From: Massilia sp. UBA2604
GTDB taxonomy: Bacteria > Pseudomonadota > Gammaproteobacteria > Burkholderiales > Burkholderiaceae_D
Direction of reading: 5' to 3'
Length of the DNA stretch: 64,000 bases
Assembly: GCA_002339265.1 (NCBI GenBank)
Contig: DDKG01000178.1
Coordinates: 62,001 to 126,000, forward strand
Shown: positions 34,108 to 43,845 of the stretch, piece by piece
Position numbering within the stretch: the first letter of the stretch is position 1
How the letters are laid out: each line of letters starts with the position of its first letter
Made by a program: the position numbers and the translations under genes
Notes under the pieces: generated by a model
What the model was told of the DNA's origin: nothing
What the model saw: only the letters and a program-made list of their open reading frames with translations
Database searches by the model: none

Positions 34108-34983
34108 TCAGCGCGACTGCAGCGCCGCGATGCGCTCTTCGATCGGCGGGTGGCTCGAGAACAGCGCCATCGCGCTGCCCTTGCCCGAGATGCCGAAGGC
34201 GCTCATGTTCTTCGGCAGCTCGCCTTCGGCCATGCCGCCCAGGCGACGCAGGGCCGCGATCATCGGCTGCGGCTGGCCCATGATGGTGGCGGCGCCGCGG
34301 TCGGCGCGGAACTCGCGCTGGCGCGAGAACCAGGCCACGATGATGCTGGCCAGGATGCCGAACACGATCTCGCACACGATCACGGTGACCATGTAGCCGA
34401 TGCCGGGACCGGTGTTTTCCTCGTCATTCTTGCGCAGCATGCCGTCCACGAAGTAGCCGACGATGCGCGCCAGGAAGATCACGAAGGTGTTGACCACGCC
34501 CTGGATCAGGGTCAGCGTCACCATGTCGCCGTTGGCGATGTGGGCCACCTCGTGGGCCAGCACGGCCTCGACTTCCTGCTCGGTCATCGACTGCAGCAGG
34601 CCGGTCGACACCGCGACCAGCGACGAGTTTTTGGTCGCGCCGGTGGCGAAGGCGTTCGGCTCGCCCTCGTAGATGGCCACTTCGGGCATGCCGATGCCGG
34701 CGCGCTGGGCCTGGCCCGCCACCGTGTTGAGCAGCCACTGTTCGGTCGAATTGGACGGCTGCGTGATGACGCGCGCGCGGGTACTCCATTTGGCGATCGG
34801 CTTCGACAGCAGCAGCGAGATGAAGGCGCCGCCGAAGCCCATCAGGCCGGCGAACATCAGCAGCCTGGTGAGATCCAGGCCGTTCGAGGTGAGGAAGCGG
34901 TTCACGCCCAGCAGGCTGGCCGTGATGCCCAGCACCAGCATGATGCCCAGGTTGGTCGCGATAAACAGGAGAGTACGTTTCAT
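34108..34983 (-). CDS. htpX: Membrane zinc metalloprotease HtpX
   Basis: A 291-residue M48 peptidase of envelope quality control. Two N-terminal helices (about 5-27 and 38-60) precede the zinc motif HEVAH (His144, Glu145, His148). Two more helices lie near 155-215, and the third ligand is in [29 protein letters not shown] is the usual substrate-groove segment. The ATG follows AAGGAC. It degrades misfolded inner-membrane proteins together with FtsH in other bacteria. Confidence 0.96.
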   Translation of the reverse strand: MKRTLLFIATNLGIMLVLGITASLLGVNRFLTSNGLDLTRLLMFAGLMGFGGAFISLLLSKPIAKWSTRARVITQPSNSTEQWLLNTVAGQAQRAGIGMPEVAIYEGEPNAFATGATKNSSLVAVSTGLLQSMTEQEVEAVLAHEVAHIANGDMVTLTLIQGVVNTFVIFLARIVGYFVDGMLRKNDEENTGPGIGYMVTVIVCEIVFGILASIIVAWFSRQREFRADRGAATIMGQPQPMIAALRRLGGMAEGELPKNMSAFGISGKGSAMALFSSHPPIEERIAALQSR

Positions 34984-35022
34984 GATGTCCTTCTTGGTAC
35001 GGTTACGGTAAAAAAGTGGTGT

Positions 35023-36597
35023 TCAAGCTGCCTGCTCGGACTCGTCCAGCACGATGCGCTGGATCAGGACCTTGGCGATGCGGCGCTCCTCGACCGCCAG
35101 GATGCGGTAGCGCAGGCCATCGATCTCGATCTCCTGGCCCGGCTCCGGCATGCTCTCCAGGCGCGCCAGCAGGTAGCCGGCCAGCGAGCTGTAGTCATCG
35201 TCGTTGCTGACCAGGCCCTCGGTCTCCAGCACCTGCTCCAGCTGGTGCAGGTCGGCGGCGCCGTCGACTTCCCACTCGCCGGGGCCTTTGGGCTGGATCG
35301 CCAGTTGCTCGTCCTCGTCGGGGAATTCGCCGGCGATTGCCTCCAGGATGTCGACCGGGGTCAGCAAGCCCTGGACGATGCCGAATTCGTCGGTCACCAG
35401 CACCAGCTGGCCGTGGGCGCGCTTGAGCGTGTCCATGGCCTTGAGCACGCCGGCGGTGTCGGGGAGCAGGATCGGCCGGCGCAACGGACCATTGCCGTCC
35501 GCGGCGTCGCCATCGATGCGCGCCTGCAGCACCAGCTGGCTGATCAGGTCCTTGGTGCGGGCGATACCGACCAGGTTGTCGAGCTGGCCGCGGCCAACCG
35601 GCATCAGGCTGTGCGGCGACTCCTGCAGCTGGCGCAGGATGTCGTCGGCCTCGTCGTCGAGGTTGACCCAGGACATCTCGGAACGCGGCGTCATGATCGA
35701 GCGCACCGAGCGGTCGGCCAGGGTCAATACGCCGCTGACCATATTGCGTTCCTCGACGCCGAAGGCCTGAGCTTCGTCCGGCTGCTCGTCCTGGGCATCC
35801 GCCTCGGCATCCTGGCGCCGCTTGCCACCCATCAGGCGCAGCACGGTGTCGGCGGTGCGGTCGCGCAGCGGCACGCGCGCCTCGTTCTTGAGGAAATTAC
35901 GGCGTGCGAACTGGTTCAGGGCCTCGATCAGGATCGAGAAACCGATCGCCGCGTACAGATAGCCTTTCGGGATATGGAAGCCCAGGCCCTCGGCCACCAG
36001 CGACAGGCCAATCATCAGCAGGAAGGAGAGGCACAGCACGACCACGGTCGGGTGGGCGTTGACGAAGCGGGTCAGCGGCTTGGAGGCCAGGATCATGACG
36101 CCGATCGAGATGATCACGGCCGCCATCATGACGCCCAGTTCGTCGACCATGCCGACCGCGGTGATCACGGCGTCGAGCGAGAACACGGCGTCCAGTACCA
36201 CGATCTGCGCCACCACGGCGCCGAAGCTGGCATACACCTTCGACTGGGTATGGACGTGGGTCACGCCTTCCAGGCGCTCGTGCAGCTCGACGGTGGCCTT
36301 GAACAGCAGGAACACGCCGCCCAGCAGCAGGATCAGGTCGCGCCCCGAGGGCGACCATGGCCCCAGCGCGAACAGCGGCGTGGTGAGCGTCACCAGCCAG
36401 GACACGATGGTCAACAGGCCCAGGCGCATCAGCATGGCCAGGGTCAGGCCGATCAGGCGCGCCTTGTCGCGCTGGTGCGGCGGCAGTTTATCCGCCAGGA
36501 TCGCGATGAAGATCAGGTTGTCGATGCCCAGGACGATTTCCAGGACAACGAGTGTGAGCAGACCCGCCCAGATTGCCGGGTCAAATAGCCATTCCAT
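35023..36597 (-). CDS. TerC-CBS-CorC fusion membrane protein (YegH/YoaE type)
   Basis: A 524-residue protein in three parts. The TerC domain has about seven helices (1-240), with [16 protein letters not shown] and [17 protein letters not shown] holding the acidic residues expected for metal transport. A CBS pair follows (about 300-425; [35 protein letters not shown]). The CorC/HlyC domain ends the protein (about 430-515; [19 protein letters not shown]). Such proteins are linked to metal (Mn, Ca) export or metalation of exoenzymes. The ATG follows GAGG. No convincing yybP-ykoY riboswitch was found upstream. Confidence 0.9.
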   Translation of the reverse strand: MEWLFDPAIWAGLLTLVVLEIVLGIDNLIFIAILADKLPPHQRDKARLIGLTLAMLMRLGLLTIVSWLVTLTTPLFALGPWSPSGRDLILLLGGVFLLFKATVELHERLEGVTHVHTQSKVYASFGAVVAQIVVLDAVFSLDAVITAVGMVDELGVMMAAVIISIGVMILASKPLTRFVNAHPTVVVLCLSFLLMIGLSLVAEGLGFHIPKGYLYAAIGFSILIEALNQFARRNFLKNEARVPLRDRTADTVLRLMGGKRRQDAEADAQDEQPDEAQAFGVEERNMVSGVLTLADRSVRSIMTPRSEMSWVNLDDEADDILRQLQESPHSLMPVGRGQLDNLVGIARTKDLISQLVLQARIDGDAADGNGPLRRPILLPDTAGVLKAMDTLKRAHGQLVLVTDEFGIVQGLLTPVDILEAIAGEFPDEDEQLAIQPKGPGEWEVDGAADLHQLEQVLETEGLVSNDDDYSSLAGYLLARLESMPEPGQEIEIDGLRYRILAVEERRIAKVLIQRIVLDESEQAA

Positions 36598-36732
36598 TGG
36601 TTTTACCTCGTTATATTCGTTTCAGCGTTGAGTGCGGCCGCGATCGGGGCATGGCGTGACGTGGCAAAGCACGCCGCGCTGCGGTCGATCGAAAGACGGC
36701 CGGGGACGCCGCATGCGCGGCGCAAGCAGGCC

Positions 36733-37116
36733 CTAGACCGCGCGCGGCGGTTTCAGGGGCGGGAACGAGGAATGGCTGGGGCGTGGCGGCGCCGGGGGCG
36801 CGATCGCCCCTCCCGGACGGCCGCCCAGTTGCAGGCCGAGGTCTTCGTAGACGGAATCGTGGACGTCGGCGCCGGCTGGCGGCTCGTCGGGATCGATCTC
36901 GCAGCCGGCCTGGCAATCGGCAGGGCCAGGCAGGTAGGCGTCGGCAAACAGGGGGATGGCCTCATCGGTCTCGAGCGCTGCCGAGTGGATGAGGACTGCG
37001 GATGGTGTGACGTGTTCCGTCGCGCCGGACGGCTGCATCGCGGATGCGGCCATGGCCAGGGCAAACATGTTCAGGGGGAGCAACAGGGTCAGGCAGATGA
37101 CGAAAAATCGTCTCAT
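36733..37116 (-). CDS. Small secreted protein, CzcI-like in layout
   Basis: A 127-residue protein with a clear signal peptide (RRFFVICLTLLLPLNMFALA then AMAASA). The mature part is short, acidic and Pro-rich, with two close cysteines (DCQAGCEIDPDEPP) and a Pro-rich tail. The layout recalls CzcI-type periplasmic metal-efflux regulators, but sequence identity is not evident and no czc/cus genes follow. The ATG at 37116 has a weak ribosome site. Function unknown. Confidence 0.5.
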   Translation of the reverse strand: MRRFFVICLTLLLPLNMFALAMAASAMQPSGATEHVTPSAVLIHSAALETDEAIPLFADAYLPGPADCQAGCEIDPDEPPAGADVHDSVYEDLGLQLGGRPGGAIAPPAPPRPSHSSFPPLKPPRAV

Positions 37117-37140
37117 ATACAAAGCGTGAGTCGGAACGAT

Positions 37141-38054
37141 TCAAGTATAGCATGCGTTCGCCTGGCCCCGCCCCGCGGCGCACAGGCGCGCATACCTGGC
37201 CGGCGTCACCCCCAGCGCCAGCCGGAAGCGGCGCGTGAAATAGCTCTGGTCGGCGTAACCCACCAGCGCCGCCACCTGCGCCAGCGGCAGCCGCCCGTGC
37301 CGGATCAACTCCTGCGCGCGCCGCATGCGCACCCGCTCCAGGTAGGCGATCGCGCTGCATCCGGTGCTGGCCCGGAACAGGCGCGCGAAATGGAAGCGGC
37401 TGACGTTGGCGACGCCCGCCAGCATCTGCAGGTCAATCTCTTCGTGCAGATGGGCGTCGATGAACTCCATTACCCGCTGCAGGCTGCGCGGATTCAACCC
37501 GCGCGGCGCGGGCGCCGGCGGCGCCAGCTGGCAGTTAAAGCGGTGCACCAGGTGCAGCGCCAGCGCGCTGGACAAAGCCTGGCTGACGTAGGCCTGGGCC
37601 GGATGCGGCGCGCGCTCGATCTCGGCCAGGAACAGGGCCACGATGCGCTCCACGAAAGGATCGCGGGCCGAAAAACAGTTGACCAGTTCGGTACGCGGCA
37701 ACGCGCCGCGCAGCGCCGTCTCGGCGGCCTGCTGCAGCAGCGCCGGCGGCACCCGCATCAGCATGATCGCCCCAGGTCCGTCCCAGGCCCATTCGGACGG
37801 CATGCCGCGCGGATGGATGCCGATATTGCCGGGACCGATCATGGCGCTGTGGGTCTTGCCGTCGCGCACCTGCGTCAGGCGCACGACACCCGAGATGCGC
37901 ATGCCGATCACGTCCTGGTCGAGCACGCCCGAGCCGACCCTGCCGGCCGCTTTCCACTCATAGACATTGATGCCGACGCCGCTCCAGGGCGGTCCTGGCT
38001 GGACGCCACGGGCGTGGCCAGCAGGCGGTCGTTGGGGACAGGCGAAGGATGCAT
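37141..38054 (-). CDS. AraC-family regulator with probable N-terminal frameshift
   Basis: The main frame encodes an AraC regulator. The sensor part starts at PPWSGVGINVYEW, and the C-terminal double helix-turn-helix holds LQMLAGVANVSRFHFARLFR and LAQVAALVGYADQSYFTRRFRLALG. The best start, ATG 38054 behind GGGAGG, lies in another frame: it reads MHPSPVPNDRLLATP with normal high-GC third positions and must shift by one base near 38005-38012 to join the regulator frame. Translation of the regulator frame itself from TTG 38097 would need many rare codons. A single-base deletion or sequencing error is likely. It is divergent from the GlcG operon, its probable target. Confidence 0.7.
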
Positions 38055-38268
38055 GGAGACCTCCCGATCGCGGCAAGACAGTACCAAAAGTTAGCAATAA
38101 ATTACCACGCTTGGAGCCATGTTTTAAAGATAATCGGTATCAGGTGACGGCGGCGCAGCCAGGCGTCAGCCGGACCGGAACGTCGCTCCGCCTTTCGTCG
38201 GATCTCGCTATCTGTCCGTGGCGGCACCCGCCGTCGCCCCGCCAGGTCGTTCAATAAGGAGATTACTT

Positions 38269-38673
38269 ATGGCACTCACAAGCCGGCAGGCGCAAGCGGT
38301 CATCGAGGCGGCGCAAGCCAGGGCAAGCGCCCTGGGCGTGCCGGTCGTTGTCTCGGTGATCGACGGAGGCTGCCATTTGAAGGCATTCCAGCGCATGGAT
38401 GGCGCGCCGCTGGGATCGATCGACGTCGCACCGGGCAAGGCCAGGACCGCCGCCTTGTTCGGATGCAACAGCGAAGACGTCTGGGAATACTGCAAGCCCG
38501 GCGCCCCGGCGCCCGGTCTCGAGCTCAGCAACGGAGGACTCATGACCTTCGGAGGCGGCATGGCGCTCAAGTCCGCCGACGGCGGCTTGATCGGGGCCGT
38601 CGGCGTCTCGGGCGGCGCGGTCAGCGAGGACCAGGAGATCGTTCGCGCCGGCGCCGCAGCCCTGCGCGCCTGA
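38269..38673 (+). CDS. GlcG/HbpS-family protein
   Basis: A 134-residue protein of the heme-binding/GlcG fold (LGVPVVVSVIDGGCHLKAFQRMDGAP, KARTAALFG, GGLIGAVGVSGG). No signal peptide, so cytoplasmic. The ATG follows AAGGAG. First gene of an operon with an SDR, a SnoaL-like protein and a KefB-like antiporter. GlcG proteins often accompany small-molecule oxidation operons; the molecular function is poorly known. Confidence 0.85.
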   Translation: MALTSRQAQAVIEAAQARASALGVPVVVSVIDGGCHLKAFQRMDGAPLGSIDVAPGKARTAALFGCNSEDVWEYCKPGAPAPGLELSNGGLMTFGGGMALKSADGGLIGAVGVSGGAVSEDQEIVRAGAAALRA

Positions 38674-38720
38674 CCTTGTCCACCATCCCTTCATTCGTTC
38701 TCACCATAAGGAGTATCGAC

Positions 38721-39533
38721 ATGTCCAAGACTATCCTGATTACCGGCGCCGCCGTGGGTTTCGGCCGCGGCGCAGCCATCGGCATGGCCAGGAACGGCCA
38801 CCGGATCATCGCCACCGTGCACGTTTCGTCGCAGGTGACGGCCCTGCGCGAGCAGGTGCGGGAACTCGGCCTGGCCGACCGCATCCGGGTCGAGCGCCTC
38901 GACCTGACGGACCCCTACGACATCGACCAGGCCGTTGGTTGGGACTATGACGTCCTGTGGAACAATGCCGGCATGGGCGAAGCCGGGCCGGTCTGGGAAA
39001 TCCCGATCGACCTGGTGCGCAAGAACTACGAGGTGAACGTGTTCCTGCCGCTCACGCTCACCCAGCGCGTGGTGCGCAAGTGGATCGACGCCGGCCGGCC
39101 ACAAGGCAAGAAGGTCGTATTTACCTCCTCGATGGGGGGCCTGTTCACGCCGGCCAACTGGGGCACCTATGTCTCGACCAAGCATGCGCTGGAAGCGATT
39201 GCCGAGGCGCTGCAGCAGGAACTCGCCGCCTACGGCATCCGGATCCAGACCATCAATCCCGGCGCGTACTACACTGGCTATAACGAGACCATGGCCGACA
39301 ACCCCTTCCGCTGGCTCGACGAAAGCAAGCATCTCACCAGCCGCGCCCAGTTGCGCAAGGGCTTCGACGACTTCTTCGCCACGCCGGAAGGCAAGATGGA
39401 TCCGAAGGAGATGATCGACCGCATGATCGAGATCGTCCCGGCCGACAGCGGCAAGTTCCGCAACGTGATGCCCAAGGTGATCGAGGACATGCTCAAGCAG
39501 CATCAGCTGGCCGCCTGGGAAAATACGATCTAG
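38721..39533 (+). CDS. SDR-family oxidoreductase
   Basis: A 270-residue short-chain dehydrogenase. Cofactor motif TGAAVGFGRG (residues 8-17), NNAG (81-84), Ser136 or Ser137, Tyr150 and Lys154 (YVSTK) are all present. A C-terminal extension with DESKHLTSRAQLRKGFDDFF is longer than in minimal SDRs. The ATG follows AAGGAG. It ends two bases before the next gene. Substrate unknown. Confidence 0.88.
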   Translation: MSKTILITGAAVGFGRGAAIGMARNGHRIIATVHVSSQVTALREQVRELGLADRIRVERLDLTDPYDIDQAVGWDYDVLWNNAGMGEAGPVWEIPIDLVRKNYEVNVFLPLTLTQRVVRKWIDAGRPQGKKVVFTSSMGGLFTPANWGTYVSTKHALEAIAEALQQELAAYGIRIQTINPGAYYTGYNETMADNPFRWLDESKHLTSRAQLRKGFDDFFATPEGKMDPKEMIDRMIEIVPADSGKFRNVMPKVIEDMLKQHQLAAWENTI

Positions 39534-39535
39534 CC

Positions 39536-40075
39536 ATGTCGACCTTCGGCCCGACCCTGTGCCTGGCAGCCTTTCTGGTAGCTGCCGGCGCCTCAGCTGG
39601 CGATCTGGTATCGCTCCAGCCAAACGACGCGAGTGCATCCATGAACACACAGACCGAATCGCGCAACAAGGAAAGCGTCCGGGCCGCCTTTCGGGCTTGG
39701 GCCGAGGGCACCGGCGGCCCGTTCGCCCTGCTCGCCGACGACGCCGAATGGACCATCGTCGGCAGGTCGATGGCCGCGCGCACCTATCCGGACAAGGCCG
39801 CCTTCATGGATGAGGTGATCCATCCGTTCAACGCGAGCATGGCAAAACCGCTGCGCCCCACGGTGCGCAAGCTGGTCGCCGAGGGCGATACCGTGATCGT
39901 CTTCTTCGACGCCCAGGGCACGGCGGTGGACGGCAAGCCCTACGTCAATACCTACGCCTGGATCATGGAGATGCGAGACGAACGGATAGCCAGGGTATGG
40001 GCTTTTTTCGACGCGATCGAGTTTAATGACCTCTGGACACGGGTCAAGCCGGCGCCGGGCATCCGGACACCATGA
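39536..40075 (+). CDS. Secreted SnoaL-like (ketosteroid isomerase fold) protein
   Basis: A 179-residue protein. The predicted signal peptide covers LCLAAFLVAAGASAGD. The NTF2-like domain follows (NKESVRAAFRAWAEGTGGPFALLADDAEWTIVG, then MRDERIARVWAFFDAIEFNDLW). An in-frame ATG at 39641 would give a cytoplasmic form that starts exactly at the domain, so the exported form is not certain. The stop overlaps the kefB-like start (ATGA). Confidence 0.75.
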   Translation: MSTFGPTLCLAAFLVAAGASAGDLVSLQPNDASASMNTQTESRNKESVRAAFRAWAEGTGGPFALLADDAEWTIVGRSMAARTYPDKAAFMDEVIHPFNASMAKPLRPTVRKLVAEGDTVIVFFDAQGTAVDGKPYVNTYAWIMEMRDERIARVWAFFDAIEFNDLWTRVKPAPGIRTP

Positions 40076-41838
40076 GCGCCTCCGCCGGACATGCTCCGGC
40101 AGCGGCTGTCGAGCTGCTGCCGATCCTGGTCCTGCTCGGCGCCACGGTGCTGGCGGTGCCGCTGTTCAAGCGCCTGGGACTGGGCTCGGTGACCGGCTAT
40201 CTGGCGGCCGGCATGATCGTCGGCCCCTTCGGCCTGCAGATCGTGGACGATCCCCAGGCGATCCTGCACGTGGCCGAATTGGGCGTCGTGATGTTCCTGT
40301 TCGTGATCGGCCTGGAAATGCAGCCCTCGCGCCTGTGGGCAATGCGCGGCGAAATCTTCGGCCTCGGGTTCGCGCAGGTGGCCGGCGCCAGCGCCTTGCT
40401 CACCGCGTTCGGCATGGTGCTGGGCTTTCCCTTCGCCCAGAGCTTCGTCGGCGGCACCGGCTTCGTGCTGACCTCCACCGCCATCGTCATGCAGATGCTG
40501 GAAGAACGGCGGGTGCGCGGCCTGCCGCGCGGCCGGCGCACGATCGCCATCCTGCTGCTGGAGGATCTCGCGATCGTGCCGCTGCTGGCAGCGGTCGCCC
40601 TGCTGGCGCCGGACACCGAGCGTATCGGCGGCCGGGAACGGGTCGAGGCGCTGGCCACCGGCGCCGCCAGCATCGCCGGCCTGGTGCTTGCCGGGCGCTG
40701 CCTGCTCGACCCGCTGTTCAGGATGCTGGGTCAGGCGCGGGCGCGTGAAGTCATGACCGCGGCCGCGCTGCTGGTCGTGCTGGGCGCCGCATATGCGATG
40801 CAGCTCGGCGGCCTGTCGATGGCGATGGGCGCCTTCCTGGCCGGTGTCCTGCTATCCGAGTCGACCTTCCGCCACCAGCTCGAGGCCGACATCGAGCCGT
40901 TTCGCGGCATCCTGCTCGGGCTGTTCTTCCTGGGCGTCGGCATGACGCTCGACCTGAACGTGATCGCCATCGGCTGGCAACAGGTGGCGCTGGCCGTGGC
41001 CGGCTATATGCTGCTCAAGATGGCCGTCATCTATTGTGTCGCCCGCATGTTCGACCTCGACAACCGTGAAGCGGTCGGGCGCGCCGTGCTGATGGCCCAG
41101 GGCGGCGAATTCGCTTTCGTGCTGTACGCGGCTGCCACCGTGACCGGCATTCTCGACGCTCGCGAGAACGCGATCCTCACCACCGCGGTCATCGTTTCGA
41201 TGATCCTGACGCCGTTCCTGATCGTGCTGTACGACGCCTTGATGCCGAAATGGGCGCCATCGAAAGAGTCGGCAGCCTCGCCGGCGGGCCTGTCGGCCAA
41301 CATCCTGATGATCGGCTTCGGCCGCTTTGGCCAGATCGCGAGCCAGCCGCTGCTCGAGAACGGCTACTCGCTGTCGATCATCGAGACCAGCACCCAGGCG
41401 ATCTTCGACCTGGAGCCGCTCGGCTTCAAGGTCCATTATGGAGACGGCACGCGGCTTGACATCCTGCAGGCGGCCGGCGCGCTGGAAGCCCGCCTGATCG
41501 TCGTAGCCATCGACGACCGCCAGGCCTGCCTCAGGATCGTGGAGCTCGCCAAGGCCGAATTTCCGCACATCCCGGTGCTGGCGCGTGCTTTCGACCGCGA
41601 GCACGCGTTGGAGCTGATACGGCGCGGGGTCGACTGGCAGGTGCGGGAGACCTTCGAGTCGGCGCTGGCCCTGGCCGGCAAGGCGCTCGACCTGCTCGAA
41701 CCCGACGCCTGTGTGCGCGACCGGGTGATGGAGACGGTGCGCCGGCGCGACGCCGAAAGACTGGCGATCCAGGTCACCGGGGGGCTGTATGCGGTGCCAG
41801 GGCTGATCCGGAATAATGCCGGGAGCGGTGGGCACTGA
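40072..41838 (+). CDS. CPA2-family K+/H+ antiporter with RCK domain (KefB/KefC type)
   Basis: A 588-residue protein. About 12 helices of the Na+/H+ exchanger fold fill residues 15-390 (FLFVIGLEMQPSRLW, LLLEDLAIVPLLA, FLAGVLLSES). A TrkA-N/RCK nucleotide-binding domain follows (MIGFGRFGQIASQPLL, then VHYGDGTRLDILQAAG). Kef proteins release K+ under electrophile stress, gated by glutathione adducts; no KefF/KefG partner gene is adjacent. The start overlaps the upstream stop, indicating coupling to the SnoaL-like gene. Confidence 0.88.
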   Translation: MSASAGHAPAAAVELLPILVLLGATVLAVPLFKRLGLGSVTGYLAAGMIVGPFGLQIVDDPQAILHVAELGVVMFLFVIGLEMQPSRLWAMRGEIFGLGFAQVAGASALLTAFGMVLGFPFAQSFVGGTGFVLTSTAIVMQMLEERRVRGLPRGRRTIAILLLEDLAIVPLLAAVALLAPDTERIGGRERVEALATGAASIAGLVLAGRCLLDPLFRMLGQARAREVMTAAALLVVLGAAYAMQLGGLSMAMGAFLAGVLLSESTFRHQLEADIEPFRGILLGLFFLGVGMTLDLNVIAIGWQQVALAVAGYMLLKMAVIYCVARMFDLDNREAVGRAVLMAQGGEFAFVLYAAATVTGILDARENAILTTAVIVSMILTPFLIVLYDALMPKWAPSKESAASPAGLSANILMIGFGRFGQIASQPLLENGYSLSIIETSTQAIFDLEPLGFKVHYGDGTRLDILQAAGALEARLIVVAIDDRQACLRIVELAKAEFPHIPVLARAFDREHALELIRRGVDWQVRETFESALALAGKALDLLEPDACVRDRVMETVRRRDAERLAIQVTGGLYAVPGLIRNNAGSGGH

Positions 41839-41941
41839 ACGTGCGGAACCGGGTCCTGCGACGTGTCCTGTCATGCCGATGACACGCGACGGCGCTAGAC
41901 TGACATGGTTTCTGTCTTTCAGCCGATCCCGAGGAGGCGCC

Positions 41942-42862
41942 ATGTCCACCGTCCAGACCACCAACCTCACCCAGCGCGTGCAGCGCGACCTCACCGACAG
42001 CTATGACGAAGAACTCGAACTGGAGCTCGACGACCGCGACCTCGACCCGGAGACGCTGCTCCCCGCCCCTGCCCGCAGCGAACAGGACAAGGATCTGCGC
42101 CGGCAATACTTTCATGAACTGTTCCGCCTCCAGGCCGAGCTGGTCAAGCTGCAGGACTGGGTGGTGCACACCGGCCACAAGGTCGTGATCCTGTTCGAGG
42201 GCCGCGACGCCGCGGGAAAGGGCGGCGTCATCAAGCGCATCGCCCAGCGCCTCAATCCCAGGGTCTGCCGGGTGGCCGCGCTGCCGGCGCCGAACGACCG
42301 CGAGCGCACCCAGTGGTATTTCCAGCGCTACGTCTCGCACCTGCCGGCGGCGGGCGAGATCGTGCTGTTCGACCGCAGTTGGTACAACCGCGCCGGGGTC
42401 GAGCGCGTGATGGGCTTTTGCACCGACGCCCAGTACGACGAATTCTTCCAGACCGTGCCGGAATTCGAGCGCATGCTGGTGCGCTCCGGCATCCAGCTGA
42501 TCAAGTACTGGTTCTCGATCTCGGACGAGGAACAGAATGCGCGCTTCCTGAGCCGCATCCACGATCCGCTCAAGCAGTGGAAACTGAGCCCGATGGACCT
42601 GGAATCGCGCCGGCGCTGGGAAGAATACACGCGGGCCAAGGAAATCATGCTCGAGCGGACCCATATTCCCGAAGCGCGCTGGTGGGTGGTGCAAGGGGTG
42701 GACAAGAAACGCGCGCGGCTCAATTGCATTCATCACCTGCTGCAGCAGATGCCGTATGTCGAGGTCGAGCGGCCGTCGATCGAGCTGCCGGAGCGCGAGT
42801 ATCACGACGATTATGTGCGGCGGCCGGTGCCGCCGGAGATCATCGTTCCCGAGGTCTTCTAA
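41942..42862 (+). CDS. ppk2: Polyphosphate kinase 2 (PPK2)
   Basis: A 306-residue single-domain PPK2. Walker A is EGRDAAGKGG (about 86-95), and the second motif FDRSWYNRAGVERVMGF carries Walker B and the family arginines. The lid region is SRIHDPLKQWKLSPMDLESRRRW. It transfers phosphate between polyphosphate and nucleotides; one-domain forms of this length usually make GTP or ATP from the diphosphate. The ATG follows GAGGAGG. The stop overlaps the convergent GH43 stop by four bases. Confidence 0.95.
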   Translation: MSTVQTTNLTQRVQRDLTDSYDEELELELDDRDLDPETLLPAPARSEQDKDLRRQYFHELFRLQAELVKLQDWVVHTGHKVVILFEGRDAAGKGGVIKRIAQRLNPRVCRVAALPAPNDRERTQWYFQRYVSHLPAAGEIVLFDRSWYNRAGVERVMGFCTDAQYDEFFQTVPEFERMLVRSGIQLIKYWFSISDEEQNARFLSRIHDPLKQWKLSPMDLESRRRWEEYTRAKEIMLERTHIPEARWWVVQGVDKKRARLNCIHHLLQQMPYVEVERPSIELPEREYHDDYVRRPVPPEIIVPEVF

Positions 42863-43824
42863 CGGCCGTCCGACGGCGCCGCCTGGGGGCCGAAGCTCGG
42901 ACCGGCCGTCACCGGCCGCCCGCCCTCCCACTGGAGGCGGTCGATGCACATGCGGCGCGCGGTCTGCGCCACGTCCCAGGCATGGTAGACGATCCAGGTC
43001 TCGCTGCCGTCGGGCGAGCTGGTGAAGCTGTTGTGGCCCGGACCGACAACCGCGCCGGGACGGCTGCGCATCAGCAGCGCCTCGTCGCCACCGGCCGGAC
43101 GCCGGTAGGGCCCGAGCGGATGGTCGGCGGTCACGTAGCTGATGCCATAGTTTTCGCGCTCCCAGGCGCCGCCGCTGTAGAAGCAGTAGAAGGCGCCGTC
43201 GTGCACCTGCATCGCGGCGCCCTCCACCGTGTGCCAGTCGCGCACCGCGTCGTAGATGTGGCGGTCCTTTCGGAACAAGTGCCAGTCGTGGTGCGGACGC
43301 ACCACCAGGCGCGGGTCGCCGGCCAGCGTGCGCATGTCCAGCAGGCGGTCGACCACGATGCCGGTGCCGACCCGGTGGTCGCCCTCCGGGTCCAGGAAGT
43401 CGATACAGTAGTACAGATACCACTGGCCGTCGCGGTCGCGGAATGGATGGGCGTCGATCGAGAACGGCTGACCGGGCGCCAGGACCGCCCCGCTGTCGAC
43501 GAACGGTCCGGCCGGATGATCCGCCAGGGCCACCCGCAGCCGCTGGTCGGTGCCTTCCGGCGCGCTGCCCGACGAGTAGTACATATAGAAGCGGCCCTCA
43601 TCGCAGGCCACCTCGGGCGCCCAATAGTGAGCGTCGCCGTTCGGCTCCAGCGCGTGGCCCAGCGGCGTCCACGCGACCAGGTCGGTCGACCGCAGCACCG
43701 GAACCTGGCGGCCGTCAACCCCGGCGGGACCGGTGCCGTAAGCATAGTAGACTCCCTCGTGCTTCAGCACGAAGGGGTCGGCCATGGCGTCGGGATACAC
43801 CGGGTTCTGGTAGGTGCGCTGCAT
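42859..43824 (-). CDS. Cytoplasmic GH43 glycoside hydrolase
   Basis: A 321-residue five-bladed propeller enzyme of family 43. The three carboxylates are likely Asp16 (base, MADPFVL), Asp124 (pKa modulator, SIDAHPF) and Glu201 (acid, VEGAAM). There is no signal peptide, so it should hydrolyse arabinosides or xylosides after uptake. The ATG follows AGGAGAG. It is 21 bases after the TonB receptor gene. Whether it is an arabinofuranosidase or a xylosidase cannot be settled by motif. Confidence 0.88.
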   Translation of the reverse strand: MQRTYQNPVYPDAMADPFVLKHEGVYYAYGTGPAGVDGRQVPVLRSTDLVAWTPLGHALEPNGDAHYWAPEVACDEGRFYMYYSSGSAPEGTDQRLRVALADHPAGPFVDSGAVLAPGQPFSIDAHPFRDRDGQWYLYYCIDFLDPEGDHRVGTGIVVDRLLDMRTLAGDPRLVVRPHHDWHLFRKDRHIYDAVRDWHTVEGAAMQVHDGAFYCFYSGGAWERENYGISYVTADHPLGPYRRPAGGDEALLMRSRPGAVVGPGHNSFTSSPDGSETWIVYHAWDVAQTARRMCIDRLQWEGGRPVTAGPSFGPQAAPSDGR

Positions 43825-43845
43825 CGTCTCTCCTGAAGGTGCGGC

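Noticed and set aside
34091-34120. Direct repeat GGATCAGCGCGAC between the DUF4105 and htpX genes
   Set aside because: Only two short copies in a row, part of which encodes the HtpX C-terminus; most likely chance or slippage.
36598-36732. Possible yybP-ykoY manganese riboswitch before the TerC-CBS-CorC gene
   Set aside because: The region is only about 135 bases and has GC-rich stems, but I could not place the conserved core elements of that class.
41870-41890. CGTGTC/GACACG inverted repeat before ppk2
   Set aside because: A six-base stem with a long loop; not enough to call a PhoB box, operator or terminator.
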